This document shows positions 24,698-34,595 of a stretch of DNA of 64,000 nt, piece after piece. Both the position numbers and the translations under genes were made by a program. The stretch is taken from the NCBI RefSeq assembly GCF_002127325.2, contig NC_035445.2, forward strand, positions 82,910,239 to 82,974,238, written 5' to 3'. A model generated the notes under the pieces. That model saw only the letters and a program-made list of their open reading frames with translations. It had not been told where the DNA came from and searched no databases. This stretch comes from Helianthus annuus (Eukaryota; Streptophyta; Magnoliopsida; Asterales; Asteraceae). Positions within the stretch are counted from its first letter, which is position 1. Every line of letters begins with the position of its first letter.

Positions 24698-27600
24698 GAT
24701 GGAATCTATACTCACTTCCTCAAATGGTGAAAGGTCTACAGCAGGATCAACCCGAACGCTGAAAAATGAGAAGGAAAATGCAGGTCATATAAATAAATAG
24801 AAACAGAATCTTAAAAAATCTTTATAATATAACAATAAAATATCAACTATTCATTACCTTCCTTGCTTACCAAAGTGCCGCACTAAAATGGATGGGGCCG
24901 AATTTGAACCCTCTCCCAAAATCTGGAGACATGAAGCAAATCAGACATGATCAGCAACACAAGCGAAAGTTGCTCTCCACACACACAAACTGTGTGCATG
25001 TAGATGTATGTTTGTATCTATATTTGTTACTATATCTATGGAAGTTGGGTTGCTTATTCAGAACTGGAAAAAGAACGATCAAGGTCCATTAAAATGAAAT
25101 TTGGGCCATGTGGCTATGTTTCATATGCGTGTTTATATAACTACATCCGAGTTTTTTTATTTGTATATGTATATGCATAATATCCACATAAAATGGAGCC
25201 AGGATTCACTGAAATCAGGTAAGTTTAGTTATTACTTTTAACTGGGTATATTGCTAAAGAAAATTTAAGCATATCTACTTACTGAGTAAAATGCCATTTA
25301 CGTCGTTTGTCCACTTTTGTGACTTTCGTCCAAAGGTTTATCTTTGCGCATCTGGGTCCTTGTGGTTTCAAAATCTTGCCACTTTCATCCAACTCGTTAA
25401 CTCCATCCAATTTTTCCATCAAGTTAGGGGTATTTATGTATTTTTAGTTAAGAGTTAAATGCCATTTTAGGCCCTGTGTTTTGGGCCATTTTGCCAGTTT
25501 AGTCCAAAGGTTTCACTTTTCTCCTGTGGGTCCAAAAAGGTCTCACCGTTGCCATTTTAGTCCACTGGGTTAACTTCGTCCATTTTTTCTGTTAACCAGA
25601 AGGGCAATTCGGTCATTTTATATGTAATTTTGTTAACTAGAAAGGCAATTCGGCCATATAAAATGACCGAATCGCCCTTCTCGTTAACAGAAATAATGGA
25701 TGAAGTTAACCCAGTGGACTAAAATGGCAACAGTGAAACCTTTTTGGACCCACAGGCGAAAAATGAAACCTTTGGACTAAACTGGCAAAATGGCCCAAAC
25801 CACAGGGACTAAAATGGCATTTAACTCTTTAGTTAATGTACAACTTAACGGAAAAATGGATGGAGCTAACGAGTTGGATGAAAGTGGCAAGATTTTGAAA
25901 CCACAAGGACCCAGATGTGGCAGTCGCAAAAGTGGCCAAACCTCAGGGACGAAAATGACATTTTACTCCTAGCTACTTACTTCTGCAGGCCACCAAAATT
26001 CCCCATCGGTTTTAGCCCAGACAACACTTCCAGGAGTTGTGCATGCATCCCTGCTTTCCAACAGTTGGGATCTACTAGGAGTGTGCTCCAATGCATCATC
26101 TCTATTTTCGTTCTTTCTATTTCCAGAAATTAAAAAAAAAAAAAAAAAAAAGAGGAAACCTTGAGATATCATAAAAACAAGATTACCGAAAAGGATGTAG
26201 AAATGCATCGCTGATTTTAGTAGTTGTGCATGGCCATTTACCAGAGGTGGTAATTTCGAATCATCTATGTTTGAGTAAAGTACACGGATGGTCCTTGTAG
26301 TTTGCCAAAATTTTGGATTTGGTCCCGAGCTTTCCAAAAGTACACAGATGGTCCCTATGGTTTGCACTCTGTAACGCATTTAGTCCCCAACCAATAAATC
26401 TAAAGGTTTCAGCAGGTCCAAGTTAGCGACTAAATGCGTTACAAAGTGCAAACCACAGGGACCATCCATGTACTTTTGTAAAAAGCTGGAATCTAAATGT
26501 GTTACCAAGTGCAAACCACAGGGACCATCCATGTACTTTTGAAAAGCTAGGGACCAAATCCAAAATTTTGGTAAAAAAAACAGGGACCATCCGTGTATTT
26601 TACTCTTTATGTTTTATCTCTAAAGGGTCAGATAGGTAAAATAATCACACAAAAAAGTTACTAAACAGGAAGATATCATAGTATGCATAAAACATATTAA
26701 AAACATTTTATATAACGAATAAGCTTATTAATTTATTATAAAATACATATAAACTATGTAATCATGTTTGAGGCATGAAATATTTACAAAAAAAAAAAAA
26801 AAAAAAAAAAAAAATCAAAACCAAAATTTTGGCCAAAGTGCAACCCAACCCAACCCAACCTGTCTGGCACCCATTTTGACACATTACAAAAGTTACCCGA
26901 CCGGACCGGACCGGACCCTTCCTAACAACATGGTATATATAAGTATGTGTTAAACCTGTTACTGCAAGATTGAAAGTTTGCTCTTTTTTTAAACAGTTTA
27001 GCATCTGTGAGTGGTAGGTGAATGCCGTTTGTCAGTGTTTTTCGTCTTCTATCTTGAGGCCCATTGGATCTGGTAGAAAACGGGTCAGTGGTACCCCTAG
27101 TGGTGTCGGTTGATGTATTTGAGCACCCCACAATGACACTTGATTGGATCTCTTTGCTGTTGTGTGGGTCCAGCTCTATTTCTTTTACATGAAAGATCAG
27201 AAGATACAACACAAAGTCAATACAAGAATGAAGATATAACAAGAGTTCGTAAATTAAACAAGACTTTAGAAAACAACATGTTTAAAACTAGGTAAACTAG
27301 GCATAAGGCCCTAAGTGCGAGGCGAGAGCTTCATGTACACGAGGCACCAGGTATTGTATAAAATTTATAAATTGGTTATAGATAATATAAATCGCTCCGC
27401 CATACACATCTGAGGCGTTTTGCTCACCATAGAAAACAATGTTCCGAATTCCCAAATCTCAATAACCTAAAGATTTACCAATTACAATTTACTTTCATAT
27501 AACATCTTACAATATGTGGTATTTTCAGAAGTTAGCCTCTAATCATGGACAACAAATTATCTGCATATTCAATTATTCATGCAACATTACTTGATAAAAC

Positions 27601-28431
27601 ATAAAAAAATGCCCGTATGGCCGTACCCTATATAACTTTACGTCCTCTTTCACAGTGGCGAAGCTTGAGATTTCCGACCGGTGGTCGAAAACGTATATAC
27701 CCAAAAATTTCTATAGAACCAGGGGGTCGAAAACGTATATACCCAAAAATTTCTATACGAAAACCACATATATTACACTACTGAGCGAAAAGTTCGGGGG
27801 GTCGGGCGCCCCCTCCCCCCCCCCCCTAATAGCTGCGCCCCTGCTCTTTCGCGACTTTATCTTCTACTAATATCATAGGAGTGAAAAAGAACTGTTATCA
27901 ATTCAACAATCACCATATCTATCATAAATTGCTTATCACTACTCACACTCATCGATCACCCGTCTTAGAGAACTAGCAAGATCACTTCTTTGTCAATTTA
28001 CAAAAATACCCTTTACAATTCCCACCCCAATCCAAGCAATCACAGGGTACCAGTATTCACCAATTTTGCCATAACAACTTCATTCTACACAAGAGATATT
28101 AATTCAACTGGAAAAAAACAAACATCACGTATTCAATTTCACATCAAAAAGAAAACCCTAATCCAAACAAACATGTAAAAGTACCAAAATTGATCAATCC
28201 AAATCAACATAAAATGCTTCATACATCAAATCCCAGATCACAAATTCAACCAACAAAAGAAATCAAGATCCAAACAATACCTTTGAATGAGCAAATTGGA
28301 AGATAGAACACAGTACGAGGTTTAGAAGCAGAAGCGCTTCTAGGAAGCTGAAAACACTTGGGAATATGATCAATTTGTTTGGGTTTTGGGGTCTTTTTCT
28401 TTCTGCAATACACCTTCACCTCCACTGCCAT
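23122..28431 (-). CDS. PWWP domain-containing protein, 9 exons, complete
   Basis: Exons: 28281-28431, 26956-27181, 25981-26116, 24858-24922, 24716-24758, 24553-24609, 24376-24436, 23654-23724, 23122-23235, totalling 924 nt, 307 aa plus TAG, with all phases consistent. The start is the ATG at 28431 (MAVEVKVYCRKKK). A PWWP domain spans about residues 155-210: SVVWAKTDGEFWWPAE carries the aromatic cage region and the WWPA form of the PWWP motif, followed by ILVRHFGKQG and a downstream helix ending DLSPFEE. PWWP domains read methylated histone tails and bind DNA, so a nuclear chromatin role is expected. The tail is very basic (RSKRERKPKVHF, RKVRRFKIMRSLGLAAPVGS). Exon 23654-23724 could read through its donor to a stop at 23645, but splicing GAT to GAG at 23235 keeps the conserved-looking tail. 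I cannot name an Arabidopsis orthologue. Confidence 0.88.
23270..23600. repeat. possible inverted-repeat element in PWWP intron 8
   Basis: The left part has GGGTTGGGTTGGGT...GGTTGGGTCGACCCG and the right part, read in inverse, has TTGGGTCGACTCGGGGTATA. Similarity is only partial and no target duplication was found. Confidence 0.3.
23798..24168. mobile_element. MITE of the GAGTTAAATGCCATTTTAGTCC family
   Basis: The left end GAGTTAAATGCCATTTTAGT is complete; the right arm (GGCCCAAACCGCAGGGACTA) is followed by a poly-T run and has lost its last bases. The inverted body covers AATGAAACCTTTGGACTAAA. A complete copy with target duplication is at 25452-25827. Confidence 0.7.
24665..24694. repeat. 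poly-A run of about 29 bases
   Basis: A homopolymer in the PWWP gene intron between coding exons 24553-24609 and 24716-24758, close to the acceptor side; such runs are error-prone in sequencing. Confidence 0.7.
25284..25968. mobile_element. MITE (GAGTAAAATGCC family) interrupted by a second MITE
   Basis: The outer arms GAGTAAAATGCCATTT (25284) and GACATTTTACTC (25968) are inverse. Flanks CTACTTACT (25275-25283) and CTAGCTACT (25969-25977) agree at 7 of 9 positions. The middle is occupied by the element at 25452-25827. The right edge lies 12 bp inside the intron from the donor of exon 25981-26116, so the 5' splice site abuts the transposon. Confidence 0.75.
25452..25827. mobile_element. nested MITE (GAGTTAAATGCC family) with perfect 9-bp TSD
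   Basis: A 376-bp element with inverted ends GAGTTAAATGCCATTTTAG and CTAAAATGGCATTTAACTC, flanked by TTTAGTTAA at 25443-25451 and 25828-25836. It is inserted in the centre of the 25284-25968 element. The 9-bp duplication supports Mutator-type mobilisation. Confidence 0.85.
26273..26605. mobile_element. MITE of the GAGTAAAGTACA family, second copy
   Basis: A 333-bp element with ends GAGTAAAGTACACGGATGG and TATTTTACTC. Flanks TCTATGTTT (26264-26272) and TTTATGTTT (26606-26614) agree at 8 of 9 positions. It has the same architecture as the element at 8574-8886 but lies in the PWWP gene intron. Confidence 0.8.
27653..27843. mobile_element. hAT-like MITE, 191 bp, with internal direct repeat
   Basis: Termini CAGTGGCGAAGCT and AGCTGCGCCCCTG are inverted with mismatches. 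Flanks CTCTTTCA (27645-27652) and CTCTTTCG (27844-27851) agree at 7 of 8. Inside, a segment starting GGTCGAAAACGTATATACCC is present twice in tandem (about 27684 and 27726). It lies in the first intron of the PWWP gene. Confidence 0.65.
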
Positions 28432-29234
28432 TTTTGTTGTACAAATCAAGAAAGATATGATGATAATGAAACCCTATAACGTTTATTGTTTGGGGAAGAA
28501 GAAGAAGAGACAAGGAGAAAATTGGATTGGCGAATGTTGATTGTGATTGGGTCTCATTCGTACTCGTGTACTCTTGTACCCGTAAAGATTCTGCACAAAT
28601 TTCTGTTTGTGTCAGATTGCCAAATTTCCAATGTTCATAATATTATTATGGAGGAATGGGAGCCCAAATCATTTGTGTTTAATTAGTGGTTAAATTTTTG
28701 TTATTCATTTTTGTGTTTATGAATTTGCTTCACCTTTGGTTATTTAAAAGGCTTTATAATTTATACAGTGTTTAAGTACTTTTTAGATGGTGAGAAGTCA
28801 TGTATTACTAGAGTGGTGGCCTTGTCATGACGGGAACATAACACATAGGTTGGTGATTTTAAGGGTATGCATATGACGATTCGATTCGATTTTGAGCCAT
28901 AATCATAACCAAAACTAAAATTTTCGATTCATTTCAGTTTTGAACCGGCATATGAACCAATAAAAAAAATTAAATTAAACAGGCCATATGGCACCTCAGC
29001 GTAGTCAAACAAAGTTGCTAAGAAACTTTGTTGAGTTACTCTTCTCTATTTACAAGGGTTTTCTTTGATAATGTTTCTTCAAGCAAGCGATATTGGAAAA
29101 AAATGTGTTTTAAAGTTCCAGGTTTTTATAGGTTAAGTAGAAGAACGGAAGAGTAATCTCACCCTCATTCTAAGACGCTAAGCTCTCTTAAGTGGCTTAA
29201 AATCGTGATAAAACTGTATTTTTGTCTGAAAAAG
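28432..29234. other. upstream region of the PWWP gene up to the retroelement relic
   Basis: No coding exon is seen. The first ~60 bp above the PWWP start codon should be leader and promoter, but no TATA box is clear. From about 28860 the sequence is AT-rich with TTCGATTCG words. The truncated end of the Tat-like element must lie near 29200, but no LTR was recognised there. Confidence 0.4.
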
Positions 29235-31625
29235 TTATATTTTGGTCTCATTAGCATGTCTTTTTGCTGCTAAGAAGGAAATGCCACAGATATCGAATCC
29301 TCCAGAAATGAAATTGATCACTTGAGCATCTGGCAGAGGTGGAGCAACTCTTTCTGGTGCGTTTTCAGGATCATGGATCCTTGACTTCTTCCCGCCTAGC
29401 AGCTCCTTTAAGTGACCTTTGCTGAGGAGGTAACCTATCTCCCTTCTCAATGCAATGCATTCATCATTTAGGTGGCCGAATTCTTCATGATATGCACACC
29501 ATTTGGATTTGTCTTTGAAGGAAGTTGACTTATCATTTTTCCTCGGCCATCTTGCTTTCTCACCAAAATTCTACATGGCAAGCATTAGTCCACCAATGTC
29601 TACAGAGAAACAATATTCAGATATTTTAGGATACTCTTCTTCATCCTCGTCTTGTTCCACTGCATTGACATTTTGGTTATCTGTTCTTGAGTAAGGTTTA
29701 GATCTTTTATTTTTGAAAGAGGATCCTTGCTTCTTATCGTAGTGATCATATTTTGTAGAAGCATTGAGTCTATCTTGGATCCTTTTATCATCCTCTAACC
29801 CGATGAACCTCAAGGCTCTATTCCTGACCTCGTCTAAGTTTCTACATGGACTCATCACAAGATCATCATAAAACGAAGAATCCTTTTGTAACCCCATCTT
29901 GAATGCTTCTACAGCAATTGCAATATTAAGGTTTGGGATTTCCAAGGATTCTCTCCCAAATTTCGTGACATAATCCCTAAGGGATTCATCACGAGCCTTG
30001 GTAATTCTATACATATCACTAGTTAATCTTTCAAAAGTTCTACTACAAGAAAATCGATTAATAAAAAGATTAACCAAGAGTGAAAAGGAAGTAATGGAGT
30101 AAGAAGGAAGACTTAGTAGCCATTTAAGTGCAGATCCTGTAAGTGTGTATTCAAAACCCTTGCATAAGCAAGCCTCTTTGAGTCTATCAGGGATGGGGTT
30201 TATCTCCATCCTTTCTCTGTACTGAGCTACATACTCTTCTGGATCAGTTGTGCCATCATATAGCTTCATGTTGAGGGTTTGAAAGCGCTTGGGTATCTCC
30301 GCATCACAAATTGGTGGAGCAAAGCGAGATATTCTATGGCTCCCATCTGGGATTTCAGGAATAAGTCTAACTACTCTTAGAACACTGGATATCATATCCT
30401 TAAGCTTCTGTAGCTCATTAGCCATGGCTTAATTGATTCTTATATCCTGCACATAGCCATAATTAGTACCTAAGGATACGTTTTTGAAACTGTTACCTCC
30501 TTGTTGATTCAAAGGTGGTATCCCAGAAGAGAATCTAGGATAGACATCTCGGCTGTTATGGTAGGGCCAGAAGAAGCAATAGTCTGCATAGGGATAAAGT
30601 CTCCTTCATACACTTCAGAAGTTCTCAATTGTTGCCTCTATAAGAATCCTCGACTATAGGAATTATTGGATTCAAAGAAAGTCTGTGTCGAGGTCCTTGC
30701 TGGATAGTCTTAGAATCCTTGAGGTCGAGTGAATGATCCTTGTTGAAAGAAGCAGGATCCTTGAGGCTGAAACATTTCCACATATCCTTCCGGACGGAAA
30801 GAGGATCCTTGAGGATGGGACATCCCCATGGATCCTTGTTGAAGGATAGGGCTGGCATATCGTGTATGCCCGTACACGATAAGACACGACACGATAAGAC
30901 ACGATACACGAAATCCCATACACGAACACGACACGATAACTTATCATGTCCTTTTTTCAAACACGAACACGAACACGACACGATATACACGAAAATTACC
31001 TGTTAATAACTGTTAATGCGATTGTTCGACTGTTATACACGAAAATTACCTGTTAATACCTGTTAACACGAACAAAAACACGAACACGACATGCTATCTG
31101 GGAGTTACAGAGGGAGTTTAGGGTTTTATTTTTTTTAATTGAATGAGGAATGAAAATAGAAAGGAATTAAGGAACCCATACGTACATGGCTGATGAGTTT
31201 TATTTAATTTAATTCCGTATCGTGTACTAACGGGTATTAACAGGTAAACAAGTATTTAACCTGTTTATACACGAAAATTAACAAGTAATCTCGTGTCTAC
31301 CTATTTGGTACACGATACATGTTAAGGCCATACACGATACCTGTTAACTTCGTGTAGGTCCGTGTCGTGTATTCGTGTAAAATTGCCAGCCCTATTGAAG
31401 GATAAAGGATCCTTGAGGCTGAGATGAGGATCCTTTAGATTATTGAACTATTGATGTTGGAGTGACAAAATCTAGCACCCTGGACATCAAAGGGGATTGA
31501 TCCTCCACCGGTTTCTTTTGCTTCTTGATGTCTTCAATTTCACGAAGGATCTTTTGGTTTATTTTGTTTTGCTACTCCATGTAGCTTTTCATCTGCGAAT
31601 ACAGAACAGAAATATCATTGTTAGT
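29235..31625 (-). pseudogene. gag of a truncated Tat/Retand-type Ty3 retrotransposon (main part)
   Basis: The longest open part (29571-30425) begins MANELQKLKD and contains a Retrotrans_gag core (LYDGTTDPEEYVAQY, ALKWLLSLPSYSI, LRDYVTKFGRESLEIP). An in-frame TAG at 29571-29573 separates it from CAYHEEFGHLNDEC, a Cys/His cluster, and the segment to 29235 (GYLLSKGHLKELL, FISGGFDICG) typical of Tat-lineage gag. Upstream, 30660-30850 and 31395-31440 encode a reiterated QGS-rich stretch interrupted by the MITE at 30847-31394. The N-terminal part lies at 59353-59524, beyond the 27.7-kb insertion. No protease, RT or integrase of this element remains. Confidence 0.75.
30847..31394. mobile_element. 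hAT-type MITE with perfect 8-bp TSD, inside the Tat-like gag
   Basis: A 548-bp element with TAGGGCTGGCA at the left and TGCCAGCCCTA at the right, flanked by TTGAAGGA at 30839-30846 and 31395-31402. The body is dense in CACGAACACGACACG / CGTGTCGTGT words, partly in inverse orientation. Taking out the element and one duplicate keeps the QGS-rich gag frame continuous, which confirms the ends. Confidence 0.88.
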
Positions 31626-31630
31626 ATTTA

Positions 31631-34582
31631 TGTCACACCCCCAAAATCCACCATGCGGAGCATCACCGCTTGGAGGCGTGACATGACTAGGATCGAGCCA
31701 CCAATCATATTGAACAACGTATGATTGGTGACCAAAAGGAAGTTAACCAAGTTCAATTTAAACAGCGGAAGCATAAGACGTTAAACCAAAACATAAGTTC
31801 GTAGTTCATAAGTTTAAAGACCCAAAACATAAGTTTCATAAGTTCATAAAGTTTATTTATTGAGTACGGGACATAACAGTTCGCATCCCACAACGACCAC
31901 CTCCATGTGCAAGCCCCATAGCATTTAGTGACCTGCAAAGCATGTAACAACGAGTCAACAACAAAGTTGAGTGAGTTCACGGTTGGTTGTCCATTTTAGA
32001 GTTGTTTCCAAAAACGTAGTTTAATCTTAATCGGCTATCCAGCCGTGGGGGTTACCCCATAGTTCGAAAACGTTTATTAGTTAACCATCCCATGTCCAAC
32101 TTCCCTGGCTATCCAGTCCGGCACTCCGGCCGTGGGGGCTACCCCATTATTTAAACTACCAGACTCGTTTATCATATCGACTACTAACGAAAATTACTTG
32201 TGCCCTAGCGTCGGTGTCTATCATCACCGACGTGCCATAGTCCATTAGTACACGCCCGTCCGACTGGCACGGTGTGAGGTTTGTTAAACCTAATAGCGCT
32301 ATTAACTAATGACCCGCTCGCCATAGCCTCGGCGATTAAGTCGATATAAAGGGAGGGACTTCGCTGATAGAGTTCTAGTCCAGTAAGTCTAATTCCATCC
32401 CAACAGGACGAGGAATTCTCATTCCTGAATACGTCCCAAGGACGAGGAATCCCTATTCCTGAACCCATTCCCATTCCCACCGGGAATTTCCATGCTTTGT
32501 AGAAAAGTGTGAACTCACCTCGGTTTGCTCGGTTAGATTAGTTACTCTAATAATCAGGAAATCAAGCACGTCCTAATAAGGTATAAATAACAATCAATTT
32601 CTCATGCACAACACGTATGGTTTATCTACCCATTACTTTTATCACATATCACACAATTTAAACGTCAACGCACTTTGTTACGTTATATATTATTTTACCC
32701 TAAAATAATATAACGGTAAAATAAACAAATATTCACACAAGAGTTTTAGTATACAATATGTATTTTAAATATATATTTATCAAATTTTATTTACGAAAGT
32801 CAACCTCCGATACTTGGTGTTTTATTACAAAATTATGGCGAAGTTTGTATTCGAAACACAAGTTATAAAATATACTTGTAATACTTGTTTTAGAAAAATA
32901 TCTTCTAAGTGTTGGGATTTTAGAAAATTTCGCCAGAGTTTCCTTTGTAAACGGAGGTGTCCATGCTTACTAGCATATCATTTTATTTTCAAAAATTCAT
33001 TCAAACAATTCTTATTCAACAACATACAACCTTTATTTACCAAACTTGTCAAAAACAAGCATAAACCATAAACTCATGAACTTGAAAATTTATAAAAATG
33101 TGCAGTAACTTACTAGCATACTTAGTAAGTCTTGTTACCTTTAAAAATGTGATTAGTTCCTTTAAAACTTCATTTTTAAAGAGTTTGATTATTCACAACT
33201 TCTAGTCATGTTTTCTAGAAATATTTCTTTGTGAAATTTTCTTATTACACAAGTGTTTCTACACTTGTTTATCCACCAAAAATGTGTTAAGTTTATGTAA
33301 GATCCAAGTTTTAACGAAACTCATACTATTCACTTGGTTCTTTCGAAAAACCACTCATGGATCTTTGGATCTACAAGATTATAACCTACTTTGATCTTTA
33401 TTTTTCAAGAAAACATCTATTTATTCAAGTTCATAGTTTATGTGTGGATGATTCCATCGTCCTACACATTTCTAACTTTCTCATCTTGCTAGATCATGTT
33501 TTTAATCATGATCTAGCAAGACCATATGATGATCCATCAACTACATAAGTAACAACAATCGACAATCATCACAACACATGAATATCATAATTTCTTCATG
33601 TTTTAATCATACTTCTATTACCAAATTAGTTTATGTTCAAGACTTCTTTACAAGATTCATTAGAGTTCTTATCATTTTGACCATTAAACATTATTAACCA
33701 CTTAAACAAGACGTAAAAAGCAAAGATCTAAGTTCTTACCACTAGTTCAAGACTAGGGAAGTTCAAGTGAAGAAATGTGGTGGTTAAAAGAAGATGAGAG
33801 AGGTCCTTCAACTTCCGAACACACCGAGCTTCGTTGTATGATCTCTAACACCCTTTGATGCTCTTAGAATGGTTGAAAGTGATCAAGTGATGGTGGTGGT
33901 GGTGGTGGTGCTACTTGGGGTCGGCCGAGATAGAGGAGAGGAGGAGAGTTCTTGGTGTGTTGTTTGATGTGTGAAGTTAGGAATGATGGTGGACTAGTGG
34001 TTTAAATAAGCATTCTTCCAACACCCCTTTACACAAGGGTTAACATGTTCCCCAAGTACTATACACATACAATAAACAAATAAAAGAAATCAAAGTGGGG
34101 ATCCCACTTTCTAGAATCGGTTGGGGGGGGGGGGGTTGGTCTAGTTGGGTTTCAATTGTTTAGTTACTAATCTAGTTAGAAATCAAGTGCTTAGCTAGTG
34201 CATTATGGTGTATTATTAAATATATAGTGTGTTAGGGTGTTCGGGGACCCTAACTAGCTCAGAAAAATAGAAATAATATGTTTGACAATATTTTTGTGTT
34301 CCGGGTAAAGTCCGGTTGTTCGGTTCGGTGTTGTTCCGTTAAAGTGCTTAATTAATCCGTAAAGTGTCCTATATATACTTTTGTAACACTTTTAATTCTC
34401 AACACTTAGGAAAGCACACAGGACTATTTAGTAACTTTTCTGTACACTACTAGTATGTTAACAAACACATGTAAGTATAACACAGAAATCAGAAAGCAGT
34501 TAAGTGATTCAGCACAGTCATCAAGCACATTAATTATCATTAATAAATTGTACGGATACATGGAATTGTGAGGGTTGTCACA
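31631..34582 (-). repeat. 3' LTR of the chromovirus-like element
   Basis: A 2952-bp repeat nearly identical to 56366-59347. It differs by scattered substitutions and lacks an insertion of roughly 30 bp that the other copy has near 56456-56486. Landmarks shared by both LTRs are two CCGTGGGGG-T/C-TACCCCAT segments, a palindrome CTTGCTAGATCATG...CATGATCTAGCAAG (33486-33521) and a GGT run near 33893. Unusually long for an LTR, with no coding role for the small ORFs inside it. Confidence 0.93.
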
Positions 34583-34595
34583 TTCTCCCCCTGTT
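34583..34595 (-). other. polypurine tract of the chromovirus-like element
   Basis: The minus strand reads AACAGGGGGAGAA directly upstream of the 3' LTR start (TGTGACAACCC). This is the expected plus-strand primer position. Confidence 0.8.

Noticed and set aside
29571..30425. 284-aa ORF as a host gene
   Set aside because: It carries the Ty3 gag core and belongs to a truncated retroelement, not to a cellular gene.
32205..32480. 91-aa ORF with MGMGMG start, repeated at 56967-57242
   Set aside because: LTR sequence of the chromovirus-like element read in the antisense-like sense; no domain.
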